Shown piece after piece: positions 13,707 through 24,902 of a DNA stretch of 64,000 nucleotides; the stretch's first letter is position 1, and each line of letters starts with the position of its first letter. Origin of the DNA: Adiantum capillus-veneris (lineage: Eukaryota; Streptophyta; Polypodiopsida; Polypodiales; Pteridaceae); contig CM043944.1 of assembly GCA_014529385.2 (NCBI GenBank), positions 87,631,884 to 87,695,883 on the forward strand, written 5' to 3'. The notes beneath the pieces are model-generated. The model made no database searches. It saw only the letters and a program-made list of their open reading frames with translations, and had not been told where the DNA came from. Made by a program: the position numbers and the translations under genes.

Positions 13707-14170
13707 GACATTAGAAAAAATTTGAACTCATTTTTGGGCCTTTTAAGAGTGCCACATCATCAAAGTTGTACAAAAGAAAGAAACCCGGTAGACCCCTCTA
13801 AATATTGCTTAGAACCCCATGATATGACCTATCATTGAAAAGTTCTTGAAAAATGGATTCTAAAGAGCCAAGGTCTGAAAAGTTTGGATGACTTCTATGA
13901 AAGTTATGCCATTTTTTTTCAATCGGCCAGGTTTTGTTACCGTTACGGTAATCTAAAATCACCTTTTTCTAAATATACATGAAGGAAATTTCCGATACAT
14001 GCATGCTATATATCAATAGATAGCATTTGAAGAGTAGATTCTAAATATCCAACCTCCAATAAGTTTGGATCTTATTTGCAAAAAAATTACCGATCCCCAC
14101 TTTTTGAAAGATATACCACATCAACAATTCTTACAAGGCCCATTTTTGAGTCCAAACTTTTCCTAATGTC
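13707..14170. mobile_element. MITE-like foldback element, ~464 bp
   Basis: The left end reads GACATTAGAAAAAATTTGAA and the complement of the right end reads GACATTAGGAAAAGTTTGGA; the arms continue to match over about 35-40 bp (ACTCA, then TGGGCCTT). The interior has no coding capacity and includes a near-palindrome, TTACCGTTACGGTAA. No clear target duplication was found, so the exact ends are uncertain. It lies just 3' of, or within the last intron of, the Ulp1-like gene. Confidence 0.5.
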
Positions 14171-14303
14171 CTGCACAAAGAAATATTAGTGGGTTATCTC
14201 TCAAAAAAATTCAAGTAAAATCTCACCCTAATAGCAATAGCTTACCCTAGTTATATGGTTAAATGCACACCCTAATAGTCTATTTGGGTTGCAATAGATG
14301 TGG

Positions 14304-15433
14304 TCAACTACTAGCTTGGCATTTTATCACTCTCCATCCACATGAGAAAGCCTCATCCTACAAGGGTGGATACACAAACACAAGGGGAAAAATAGATACA
14401 CAATTCTAAGCTCAATTTACTTACAACCTAGCAACACCATACCTTCACATTTAAGATTTTCATGTAATCCATGAGCTTTGTGATAGGAGGACATTGCTCG
14501 ATTGCCTCTTTCAGCCTTGAGGCAGCCCTATTTAGAAATATTTGAAGCATTGTTACAGAATAACTGAAAGGGGGAGCACTGGCTAAAGTATAGGATAGTT
14601 ACACTTACAACCTAGACATTCCATGGTGGCTCTCAACAGAGTTCAATATGAAACATGTTCTATCAACGATATCAATTGCTATAAGACTCCAATGAGAGTT
14701 GTGGAAAGACCATTGGACATTGTCAAAAGCCTCCAATATGAAAATGTAAAAATAACCTAGGGTTACAATATAACATACCTCTCATGATAGGGGAAGAGAA
14801 GGAGTTCACAAGTCTCAAAATCTATATTGTCTAGCAAGTTCCTTATGTCAAAATTAAATCTCAAATAGTGAGAGATGATTGGGTCAACCATTTTCACTTT
14901 ATGATGGACATATAACTTATAGTCATGCAACAATAATCTACAAATAAATTCAAAGAACACTTATTAACTATGAACAATCTATGAAAACACATATAGAATG
15001 TTCATGGTTAGACAAACCTCAAAGATGCAAGAATAATACAGCCATTGATCTCTCTTTGCCAAGATTTGAGGATGTCAACAAACTTAGCATCTAGAATAAT
15101 ATAATTTGTTCTTTGCAAAATGTCGTCCTCTAAGAAAGAATCCACCATGAAGCGTGTGAGATTGACACCTCTCAGTAATGAAGGAAGTTGAGCTTCAGTC
15201 TCCTTGAGTTGATTTGTTTCTAGCTCCTCCCTGTGAACTTTGGGCTCCTCCTCTTCTTCCAGAACATCCTCCTCCTCTATGATGTCCTCAATCACCACTT
15301 CGGGCTCTTTTGCCTTTCTTGATGGGGGCATGTTTAGAATGTTGAAGGTTTTCTCATCTTGAAGAGGTGCTGGTTCAAGAATTTTGATGAATCTATAACT
15401 TAATCTCCTCAAGATAATCATAACTTTGTCCAT
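14304..15433 (-). pseudogene. Ulp1-like (C48) cysteine protease gene, multi-exon, probably broken
   Basis: Proposed minus-strand exons: 15433-15018 (ATG; acidic EEEDVLEEEEEP stretch), 14937-14779, about 14757-14609, 14527-14443 and 14357-14304 (TGA). Most junctions fit GT-AG with good donors (GTATGT, GTAAGTG, GTATGG). The third exon encodes HWSLIAIDI, then CFILNSVE; the last encodes FSCGWRVIK. This order matches the catalytic His, acidic and Cys positions of Ulp1/SENP proteases, which remove SUMO-like modifiers, with usual spacing. The acidic residue is Asn (LNS rather than LDS). Exons 3 to 5 join in frame, but exons 2 and 3 do not with the donors visible, so a frameshift or an unseen exon is needed. 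Many plant transposons carry captured Ulp1 genes, so this may be a host gene or a transposon passenger. Confidence 0.55.
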
Positions 15434-15695
15434 AAGTGTGAGCCTATGAGAGTCGCCTGCACATATGTATGCATCTTGTAAGAGCTCAATTAAAAGTCTT
15501 CAACAACCTCCTACATATATGCCAAGGCACCTCTTGTCCATCACATATCAATCTTAAACTGATCTATTATTTGCCTCTAGATTCTTTTAAAAGGAAGCCT
15601 TGGAAATGCAATTGTCCGAGCCTTTCATGCTCTCTTTATATCCCTCAAGAATCTCACCTTTTGAGAGAATCTCGTTTTCTTTACAGGTGGGAGTT

Positions 15696-15893
15696 TCATG
15701 CCAACTCCCTTTTTAGTTGGTCACTTGGAGGATCCAGCTCCCTTATCTCCCTTTGAGCTCTCACATTTGTTGCATTTAAGCTCTCACCTTTGTCTCTTGG
15801 TTTGAAATCTTCTGGTGTTCCCGTGGCATCTCTTGATTTGACATTTTCTCTAGGAACCTTCCTTGCAATTTGTTTGGTCCTTGCATATCTATA
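15696..15893 (-). pseudogene. Histone H3 tail-like fragment
   Basis: A minus-strand frame reads ARTKQIARK, then KSRDATG, KPRD and VRAQREIREL, paralleling the H3 order ARTKQTARK, KSxxATG, KPxR, VALREIRK with shorter spacing, and ends at a stop instead of entering the histone fold. The Met codon is displaced by one base (ATGCAAGG where ATGGCAAGG would be expected). A splice acceptor (TTTTTAG) precedes it by about 16 bases. In the ATG frame the same DNA gives a 33-residue ORF ending at an AAG|GTGAGA donor, so the H3 match could be chance in an alternative frame. An old H3-derived fragment is my preferred reading. Confidence 0.35.
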
Positions 15894-16591
15894 GATTAGA
15901 CCTAAAAAGAGGAAAATATATAGCCATAGAGTCACTTTAGTTTTTCTTCAACACACTATCTTAGACCCCCTCTTCATTAACTTCAAAAGGACACAATATC
16001 AAAAAATTGCATCAAAAGGACGGTTGTGTCCTCTCTATGTGAATATAGTGTGGTCGGCCGACTACTCTATTTTTCATAAGGAGAATGCCATTGTGTCGTC
16101 TCTATGCAAAAATAGAGTAGTCAGACGTACATCCAACTACACTATTTTTTTAGTCACATTCATGAAAAATTTATAAAAATATCTCTAATAAACTCTTGTG
16201 TCTTCCCTGCACAAAATTAGGCTTGGCGGATGCTGTTCGAATATGTCTTTTTTGTGCTTAGAGGACACAAGCATGAATTTTTTTCTCGTCGCTACATGAA
16301 AACATTGTAGTTGGCATCTAGCTACACTATGTTCACGTAGTAATGCCATGGATTGAAAAAAAAATTGTGTTACAAAATTTGCAAAGAAAGAGTTAAGATT
16401 ACGAAAGCTTACCTTACAATGAACATCCAAATATTTGAGTAGAGAAAAGGAGGAGAAGGTGCGATTGGAATTAACTTTGTGGAACAATAGAAGAAGGCCT
16501 GATGTAAGTCAACCTTGTGGAGCAATGTGGAAAGAATAATGGAGCTAATAGAAAAAAATTTGGGAAAAATATTGTTTGGGTGTGAATGCCT

Positions 16592-16600
16592 CTATATATA
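16592..16600 (-). promoter_or_regulatory. Candidate TATA box
   Basis: TCTATATATA is nearly symmetrical. On the minus strand it is followed by a pyrimidine-rich leader (16540-16440) and an exon-like end with a GTAAGC donor near 16412, so it could serve the minus-strand H3-like/Ulp1-like region. Confidence 0.3.
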
Positions 16601-16609
16601 GGAGTGCAC

Positions 16610-17279
16610 AATTACCTACGTAGAATTTGGATTGGCATGATTTACCGTGCATGGATTTGACTGATGTGCACATTTGAGAGGGAGAAAGGGTTACACTTGG
16701 AAAAAAAAAGTCTCTCTATTTCTCAGGGCATTCACAACACCCATATCCTCTCACAAACACCTTCAAAAGACACAAAACACGCTAACAGGCCACCATCTGT
16801 ACACCTCTCAACGTGCACATGCTTAGCAAGACCACCATTCAGATCACACACATCGCTAATGATTGTTTCAACACACTTTTCATACACCACAACTCAAATT
16901 CAATCCCTTGTACCAAAAAGGGGTTCGCGGACACACACCTTTGTTGGCACCGACACAAACGCAAAGAGCAAGATAAAAGAGAGGGGAAGGGGGAAATAAC
17001 ACCAAAAAACGAGGGGGAAATGGCTTGGGATTGCTTAGCAAAGAATACATGCAACCAATACAATGCCTATACGGCGAGCTCCAACCAAAAAAAAAGCCCT
17101 TAAGGCTCACTCTTGGATTTTCTTGACCTTGCACAATCAAAAAATGGAAAAAAATCCCCGTAAATGAGTAAAAAATTGGGTTTTTTAGAGGGGCCTCACC
17201 CTTTTCAGAAACACAAATTTTATTGGGCCTCTTTGCTGTTTTATTTGGTATCTTTTACAAGGCTTGAAGTCTCCAAAGC

Positions 17280-17280
<1 letters not shown>
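16610..17280. other. No gene seen
   Basis: Open frames up to about 110 codons on both strands show no family features. Confidence 0.35.

Positions 17281-17281
<1 letters not shown>

Positions 17282-17324
<43 letters not shown>
17282..17324. repeat. (TC)n microsatellite
   Basis: Pure TC run of about 21 units. Confidence 0.95.
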
Positions 17325-17327
<3 letters not shown>

Positions 17328-17491
17328 GCCACTTCTCTAGATCTCAGGGAGGGGGGGGCTATAGCACTAGTGCTAGTGCCTTCCACTCCTTGCCCTCAAA
17401 ATTGTTGGGGCCTAGAGTTCCATATGGGAACAAGTGTGAGACTGCCACATTATCATCTACAACACCTTTACCCATCGTCGTCCACAGCTAG

Positions 17492-18169
17492 CTGTAATGG
17501 AAATGGCCTATGAACTTTGAGAATATCGGAATTAAGAGAATTTGAGTGAGCATTTTTTTGAGATTACGTTGAGAACATAGAGGGTGAACATAATTGATGG
17601 TAGCAACATAAACATAATACTTAATTAACTTGGCAGAAACAATAATTTTGCAAGAGAGAGAGTATTAGAGAACATGACAATAGTTGAGGACCGGATTTAC
17701 TTGGAGCCGATCCCCCTCCAAAAGGTGTTTGTATTATAGATTCTCCCATCAAGAGAGACTTGATACAATACCTTGTGACCTAGGTGATGCAATGAAGATG
17801 AAAAGATTCATGTATAAAAAGCATACCATAACTGCAAAAAACAATAATTATCCCAAGCCCTAGTCCCAAGGCCTTAAACACCTTCAAAGGTGGATAGAGC
17901 TAGTGGGGAATGAGGGTACGAAAGAGGAAGAATAATCATCCATAGGAGAAAGAAATAGTTCCTCATTTATCATCACTCTTCTTGATTAGCATAGCATAAT
18001 AGCATAGTAATGAAGATGAAGAAGATGGCAAGCTTCAACATCATTGAAGTATGGCTCTTGGTTGGATTTGCATTCCATAGCCAAGAGTGTTGGTGTAAGC
18101 TCTTCACTTCTCAACAAGCTTGGAGAAGGAGATGGAGATCTTGCACTTTGCACTCCACACAATAAGAGA

Positions 18170-18208
<39 letters not shown>

Positions 18209-18953
18209 TGTGGGAGAGTATAACCCCCTCTCATACTTGGTCCACACCTCTCTCTCTCTCTCTCTCTCTCTCTCGTATTATTTAACTATTTCATTTGGAC
18301 ATGTGTCCTCTTTTTCTTCTTTGAGAGAAAGAACTTAATTATTTATTTTTATGTATCTAAATTCCCCTGGACCCCTTTAAAACCTATCCAATAGGATTCA
18401 AGCAGGTCATGAGGGCCACATGTGGAGGATCATTTGAACATGTGTCTTTTATGCTTCTTAAGTCATTTGGTTTGAATTGAATACTTCAAGCACTTAGTCA
18501 ATCAAGCATGGAAACCGTTGATGTCTCTTCAGAGTTTATCTTTGAATTAAACACTTCAAGAACCTTAGTCATTTTAAGCATAAAAATCATCTCAAGCTTT
18601 GAGCAAGGTTCCCACAAACATTTTAAGCACTTTAGTTAGCAAGCCGACAAGAACCTCATGCTTGGGTAGGGTTTCCACCTCAAGGTCAGCCCTAGCTTGC
18701 CCAAGGTCAAAGGACTTTTTAACACTAGCTTTTGGAGGTCTTTAATGAAGCTAACCCTAAGGTCTTTAAGCTCCATCAGGTAGCATTTCTCTTTAACATA
18801 CCATCTCTCGTTTGGACCCCTTTAACCTTGGCCCTGTGTTGAGACATATCCATAAGCACATGTCTATATTCAAACCCTTGTTCCCATTTATTCTCCCACA
18901 TTAAATGATCAGTTTAATATGAGAAAATCATTTATGTTGGCTAGATATTAGAT
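17492..18953 (-). repeat. Gypsy-1 3' LTR
   Basis: Shares its first ~210 bp with 23674-23885 and its last ~300 bp with 23890-24190, and the full length (inverted) with 24903-26524. It contains a (TG)n microsatellite at 18171-18205 and a (TC)n run at 18250-18274. On the minus strand its LTR start appears trimmed relative to the TGTCATAAAA start of the copy at 24903. Confidence 0.8.
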
Positions 18954-18959
18954 ACCCAA

Positions 18960-19990
18960 TCATTTTATTTGAATGTTAGCACCCTTCCATGCTTGTCAAC
19001 AGTAGCTTTTTGCCTTTGTTGAGAGATAGATATAGCCTCATTAACCTTTTGAAACGATTATTGTAGGTCATGGCTATACTCATCAACAACAAAGATCTTC
19101 CCATGTACTTTAAGTAGCGAGGGATTTTTAGGCCTTCCCTCTATGATCTCAAAAGGTGCTTTTCCTATAGTAGTATGGACAATATTATTGTACGCATACT
19201 CTACAAGGGGTAAGTACTTCTCCCATTATGAGTGTTGATCTACTTCTGTAACATAAGTCTTTAGTAGATCGAGTATTGTAATATTCACTATCTCACTTTG
19301 GCCATCCGTTTGTGGGTGATAGGGCCAAAAAGAAATTCAATCCTGTACCTAGATTTTCAAAGAGACCTTTCCAAAAATTATTGATCATTGTAGGATCTCT
19401 ATCTGACATGATCGATGTTGGTAATCCATGGTGTTTGAAAATATGAGATATGAAGATGGTTGCCATTTGGTGTGCCTTAATAGTCTTTTTGACAGGATAA
19501 AGTGTGCTTGCTTGCTAAACCTGTCGACTATTGTCCATATTCCCGTATTCCCATGGATAGACTTGGGTAATCCAAAGATAAAATCCATGGATATACTCTC
19601 CCATGGTGAATAAGGGATTGGAAATGGCTGGAGTAATCCAGGTTTCTTCCCTCTATCACACTTAGTCTTTTGACATACCACACATTTTGTAACATACTCT
19701 TGTATGTCCACTTTCATGGTAAGCCAATAGAAGTATGTCTCTACTCCTCAAATAGTAGGTTGAATGCCTCTATTCCCCGCATAGGGAGGAGCATGGGATT
19801 CATACATGACTTTCTCACGAAGGGAGTGGGTAACACATAGCTTATTGCCATGGAGAAGATAACCATCCTGCAAGGTGAATGGTTCCTTTCTCTTCCCCAA
19901 AGCAAGGACTGACATTACATCTTTAAAGTTAGGGTCAGTAGCATACTCATCTATCATAGAAGATATATCATTGTGAGTTGCTATAGACAC
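18960..19990 (-). pseudogene. Gypsy-1 integrase relic
   Basis: Minus-strand fragments contain the integrase zinc-binding region (start in 19748-19990; CVVCQKTK at 19640-19700), the catalytic core start WESISMDFIFGLP and, about 200 codons on after frameshifts, HPQTDGQ near 19300. Integrase inserts element cDNA into host DNA. The frame shifts between 19717 and 19748 and again below 19385. The last readable coding words run to the LTR edge. Confidence 0.8.
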
Positions 19991-20008
19991 CGCATTGACT
20001 TTTGGCCG

Positions 20009-20536
20009 TCATGAAAGTGCATCGATCACTTGATTGTGCTTACCAGCAATGTGAGCAATATGAAAATAAAATTGCGAAAGAAAATTTTCCCACCTCATTT
20101 GTTTGTTAGAAAGCTTGGTTTGCGTCATGAAGTAATTGAGACTTTGGTGGTTTGTTCGTAAAATGAATGGAGTCCCCAATAAATAGAGCTTCCATGTGTC
20201 TAGGGCATGTAAAATAGCTAAAAGCTCTTTCGCATAAATGCCCAATACCTGTTGATTCGTATTGAGCCTTCGACTCTCATATGCTATGGCATGCCCTTCT
20301 TGAAGCAAGACTGCTCCAAGGCAATCACCACAAGCATCACATTGGACCTCAAGTGGCTTTGAGAGATCCGGAAGCATGAGGACTAGTTGAGAGGTAAGCT
20401 TCTCTTTGAGCTTGTCAAAAGCATTTTGTTCCTTATTAGCAGTCCATGAATACTTAATGTTCTTCTTTGTTAAGTCATGCAATGGTCCTGCTATTTGAGA
20501 AAATTTTGCTATGAAGCATCTATAGTATGCACACAT
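20009..20536 (-). pseudogene. Gypsy-1 RNase H domain
   Basis: An open stretch of 175 codons with the Ty3/gypsy RNase H order: FEVQCDACGDCLGAVLLQ-type active-site segment, YAKELLAILHAL, and TNHQSL followed by the C-terminal H-x-AGxxN region (HIAGKHNQVIDALS). RNase H degrades the RNA strand during reverse transcription. It continues the RT domain upstream, from which it is separated by frameshifts. Confidence 0.85.
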
Positions 20537-20724
20537 ACTAATAAAGCTTCTTAGTTAATGTAAATTCCTTGGATTAGGCCATGATTTTATTGCCTCTAAC
20601 TTCGATGGATCCATATGGATACCATCTTGAGAAATAGTATGACCTCAGTATTGAATCTCTTGAAGGAAAAATTCACTTTTCTTTTGGTTGAGAAAAAGCG
20701 TATTCTCCCTCAATGCTTGAAAAA

Positions 20725-21354
20725 TCACTTGCAGATGTTGCTTGTGTTTCTCAAGGACTTGGAGTAGATGAAGATATCATCAAAGAACACTCCAATGAAC
20801 TTGCAGTAGGGTCTAAATATTTTCTCCATCAAACGATTGAATGTGGTAGGTGCATTGGTCAAGCCAAAAGGCATGACTAGATATTCATAAAGATCAAATG
20901 TTGCACAAAACGCGGTCTTTAGGATATCTTCATCCACTATCCTTATTTAATGATAGCCACTTTTAAGGTCAATCCTACTGAAGTAGGTAGAGCCTTGTGG
21001 CTCATCAAACAGATCTTCTTCCCGAGGCACATGAAATTTGTTTTAGATAGTGATATGGGTTAGTGCTCGATAATCCACACACATACGGTATGTACCATCT
21101 TTATTTTGCACTAAAAAGACTGGAGAACAAAAGGGAGAGGAGATAGGCCTCACCATCCCTTTGTCTACCAATTCTTGCACTTGCTTCATGATCTCCTCTT
21201 GTTGAGCTTGGGAAACTCGATAAGGAGACTTGTTAGGCAGTGAGCTTCTTGGTAGGAGCTCAATTCGATGGTCATCATCCCCTCGTTTCGGAGGTAAGTC
21301 CATAGGGATGTCATCGATGAAAACATCTTGGAATGCATTTAGAAAATTAGACAA
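20725..21354 (-). pseudogene. Gypsy-1 reverse transcriptase relic
   Basis: Two readable blocks: 21354-21043 (GMVRPISSPFCSPVFLVQNKDG, RMCVDYRAL) and 20937-20725 ([19 protein letters not shown], then [10 protein letters not shown]). The catalytic motif, usually YVDD or FLDD in this superfamily, is FFDD here and keeps both aspartates. Stops and frameshifts separate the blocks, including around 20940 and 21030. Confidence 0.9.
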
Positions 21355-21366
21355 GTCTAACTCTTC

Positions 21367-21860
21367 TTAATTCCTACCATTTTCATTTGATAAATCATTA
21401 GCATCATTAGTGGATTCTTTGACAAAAATCATGTACGCATAAATTGAGTTTTTCATTGACTTATCAAGAGCTGGTGAATTTACAAGTGGTATAGTACGAC
21501 CAGACTCATTAGCATCTATATAAATGTTCTTTCCATTGTAGGTGAGGTAGATTCTCCTTTTAGGGAACTTCATGTTGGCAGCCATGCAATCAAACCATGG
21601 AGCCCCTAGAATAGCATCCTCATGTTGGAGCGGAGAGATGAAAAAGTCTTCTTTGTCAACATAGCTTTGGACATGAAGCTTCAACTTCCCAATCAAGGGT
21701 GTATCGGAGGCTTTCTATCCCTTGAAAGTTGTCTCAGCTGAATATATCCCATCTTGAAAGCTTGAATGCCCAACTTGGTGGCCAACTCCATTGATATGAA
21801 GTTGTGAGTAGAGCCAGGGTCAAACAAGATGAAGGCATCATGCTCCTTTACCTTCCATTT
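21367..21860 (-). pseudogene. Gypsy-1 aspartic protease region
   Basis: The segment encoded near 21790-21850 reads LFDPGSTHNFIS, a plant gypsy protease active-site type, and the open frame 21367-21696 contains the downstream DAILGAPWFDC flap/ALG-type segment. A stop and a frame change lie between them near 21700-21720. The protease matures the polyprotein. Confidence 0.75.
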
Positions 21861-21913
21861 GTATCCCTAAAGCATAGAGAAATGTGCAACCAATGGAATG
21901 TGTCATTGAAATT

Positions 21914-22894
21914 TTAGATGTTTGGAGCTTCGATGGTGGAAGCCCTAGGAGTCTCATTGCGAGTATTTTTTCTTGGGGCAAGAATGATATCCTTGCTCTC
22001 CACACTTAAAACACTTATGGTCCTTACTCCCTTCTCCTTGGATCTATTGTTGTTGTTGTAGTAAGTGCCCTGGGAAGAATTTTGGGCATTGGTTTTCCCC
22101 TTTGCATCATTTTTGTCTTTGTTTTCCATGGGTTTGACATTCTGTCTAGCCCCTTATTGGAAATTGATGCGGGAAGCAACCATGGTGTGGTGGATTACTT
22201 TGGTGATAGAACCAGGCCATTGGCAGTTGACATACTCAGCCATTTCTTCAGGTAATCCCACACAAAATTGTTGCTTTTGCTCAACAAAGTCTATCTTTTG
22301 GAAGACAGTAGCCTTGAGATGTAAATCCAAAAACTTCTCCACATATTTGTGAATAGACTCATTGAAGATCAGCTTCAAGCTTTGCCATTCGGTAAGTACT
22401 TTGTCCTTTGCATCGCTTGCAAGGAATTGATTCATGATGGAAACTCGTAGAGTTTTCCATGTCTTTGGGGCTTCACTGTTGCCATGAAGGCTAGCCCACT
22501 ATTGACGAACCAATTTTTGGAAGTGCATAGCTACATAGCATAGCTTGGAGGACTCCATGAAGCCCTCATCTCCAAAGGCAGCATCAAATTGTTGGATGAA
22601 GGCCAATACTTTGTTGGTGGCACCAAAGGTGCCATCATAGGTGAGGAAAGAGATACTCTTTTCTCTCTCTTTGAACTTCTTAAGATTTTCTGCTCTTCGC
22701 CATGCAGGGTATGATTTGTGATGTCCTCCCTTCTTGTATTCTCTAGGAGAATAGCCATAGCTTTCATCGGGAGAGAAGGAAGGTGAAGAAGAAGAAGAAG
22801 AGAGTGACGTCTTTCTTGAACTTTTCTTCCTTTGTTTTGTCTCTTCCCTTTTAGAGTGACGAGGAGAAGGATTGTGTGTTGACCGTTTCCTCAT
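21914..22894 (-). pseudogene. Gypsy-1 gag relic
   Basis: The 22499-22894 frame has a Ser/Arg/Lys-rich N-terminus followed by a capsid-like helical part (AFIQQFDAAFG, YVAMHFQ), and 22154-22435 continues it (KVLTEWQSLKLIFNESIHKYVEKF, VGLPEEMAEYV). A degenerate zinc knuckle (CFKCGEQGYHSC) is readable near 21990-22030 in another frame. Capsid protein packages the element RNA. Frameshifts lie near 22440-22500 and 22140. Confidence 0.75.
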
Positions 22895-23655
22895 GGGAGG
22901 AGTTGGCGATCGTCTAGACCGCCGTCTTTATGGAGCCACATCTTCAGAGGAACTCAGGGATTCATTGCTTTCTTGCTCTTTGGATTCCTCCTCTCATATG
23001 GGAGAGAGTCTTCTTTTGGGGGTCTCATCAAGAGCTCTCCTAAGCTCTCTTTCCTCTTGGAGAGGAAGGAAAATCCATAAGCAAGAAGTTGTTGAGTAAC
23101 TTTGGCTTGCAAAGTAGGGTTGCCCATAGCTTGCCCATAGCTTGATGCAACCTAGTAACAAGATAATTGATAAACATGGGGGCGTCATCATTAGCACCTT
23201 CATGTGCAAAATCAAAGTTATCAATGTTTATTCTACTCTCTCGGTTATTGTCAGTCATGCTAATTATACTTATGTATTTACTTAGCGTATTCTTTGGCAA
23301 TTCAAAGCCTTAGTTACTACTCCTCTTAGCCTTTCAAAATAAGCACTTAAGTATCTAAACCCATGGCTCAAATTGGTTAGTTATAGAGAGTAGTAGGGTG
23401 GGTCTAACATAGCAGAATTGCCAAGGGGGATAGCTCCTTTCGAACTTCTTATGGCTCAGTAATGGTAAAGCTGTAGGCAAGTCTAAAAAGACCCCATTAT
23501 GAAGACCAAAGCTCCCGAGTTGTGCACCATACCCCACATAGTGGGCTCAACAAAATCAATAATAGATCCCAATCCCAATTACCATAATATAATTAAAAAA
23601 TCAACCATTAATAGGCTACTTAAGGGCCTCTCTTCTTAAGCAAGAAAAGAGAAAC

Positions 23656-23673
23656 CAAATGCTATGATATCAA
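23656..23673 (-). other. Gypsy-1 primer-binding site (degenerate)
   Basis: Immediately inside the 5' LTR the minus strand reads TTGATATCATAGCATTTGG, close to the initiator-Met tRNA complement TGGTATCAGAGC. Confidence 0.6.
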
Positions 23674-24205
23674 TGTAATGGAAATGGCCTATGAACTTTG
23701 AGAATAGCGGAACTAAGAGAATTTGAGTGAGCATTTTTGTGAAATTACTTTGAGACCATAGAGGGTGAACTTAATTGATGGTAGAAACATAAAAATAGTA
23801 CTTAATTAACTGGGCATGAACAATACTTTTGCAAGAGAGAGTATTAGAGAACATGACAATAGTTGAGGACCCGATTTACTTGGAACAAGCACCTTCATGC
23901 TTGGGTAGGATTCCCACCTCAAGGTCAGCCCTAGATTGCTTAAGGTCAAAGGAATTTTGAAAAAAAATTGGAGGTCTTTAATGAAGCTAACCCTACGGTC
24001 TTTAAGCTCCATTAGATAGCATTGCTCTTTAACATACCATCTCTCATTTGGACCCCTTTTAACCTTGGCCCCGTGTTGAGACAGATCCATAAGCACATGT
24101 CTATATTCTAACCCTTGTTACCTTTTATTCTCCCATATTAAATGATCAATTTAATATGAGAAAATCATTTGGGTTGGTTAGATATTAGATTTTTTGACTA
24201 AAGTT
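23674..24205 (-). repeat. Gypsy-1 5' LTR, internally deleted
   Basis: The first 210 bp match the start of the 3' LTR; then at 23885 it jumps to sequence matching 18650 onward. The missing block of about 940 bp carries the microsatellites and the likely promoter part. Confidence 0.75.
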
Positions 24206-24640
24206 CTTGAAGTACTCAATTCAAAGATAACTCTCAAGAGGCATCAACGTTTCCATGCTTGATTGACTAAGTACTTCAAGTATTCAATTGAACCAAATGA
24301 CTTAACAATCATAAAAGAAACATGTTCAAATGATCCTCCACATGTGGCCCTCATGATGTGTTTGAATGCTATTGGATAGGTTTTAAAGGGATCCAATGAG
24401 AATTTAAATACATAAAAATAAATAATTAAGTTCTTTCTCTCAAAGAGGAAACATGTTAAATGAAATAATAAAATAATAAGAGAGAGATAGAGAGGTGTGG
24501 ACCAAGAATGAGAGGGAGGGTATACTCTCCCACACACACACACACATGCATTCTTTCATTGTGTGGAGTGAAAAATGCAAGAGCTCCATCTTCTGCTCCA
24601 AGCTTGTTGAGAAGTGGAGAGCATAGAAGTTAAGGCCCTT
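24206..24640 (+). repeat. Inverted LTR fragment of the gypsy-1 family
   Basis: This stretch matches the reverse complement of about 18090-18580 in the 3' LTR, including the CACATGTGGCCCTCATGA word and a (CA)n run at 24531-24545. It abuts the truncated 5' LTR head to head, so it derives from a second, oppositely oriented copy or an inversion of the deleted LTR block. Confidence 0.7.
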
Positions 24641-24902
24641 CTGTGCTTATGAGCAACATATTTTTGCCTAAAGAGCAAAAAGACCTCCTTCTCCAAGCTT
24701 TTTGTTGAGAAGTGGACTAAAGAGCAGACATGCTTGCGGCAGCTATGTCTCTTAAGCACCAAATGGATTGGTCATCCATCTTGGAAAGATGTCGTAGGGT
24801 AAAAAAAGATCCTCTACCTGCTAAGTAACATTGACTAATACCTAAGGCTTTATCTCTTCTACCTCATTGTTGAGGATGACTATGATTTCAAGAGAGAGTT
24901 AA
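24641..24902. other. No feature seen
   Basis: Non-coding spacer between two LTR-derived segments. Confidence 0.3.

Larger units (their letters stand above)
17492..24205 (-). mobile_element. Gypsy-1: decayed Ty3/gypsy LTR retrotransposon
   Basis: Two LTRs flank a minus-strand internal region encoding gag, protease, RT, RNase H and integrase relics. The left (3') LTR is 17492-18953; the right (5') LTR is 23674-24205. On the minus strand both end in CCATTTCCATTACA. The 5' LTR lacks about 940 bp present in the 3' LTR, so the element has suffered an LTR-internal deletion. The reading frames are broken by many stops and frameshifts. No integrase C-terminal chromodomain was seen before the 3' LTR. 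No target duplication could be verified because the right end is rearranged. Confidence 0.85.

Noticed and set aside
16592-16600. Plus-strand promoter for the frame at 16664
   Set aside because: The plus-strand frame has no recognisable features; the TATA-like word is nearly symmetrical and fits the minus-strand leader better.
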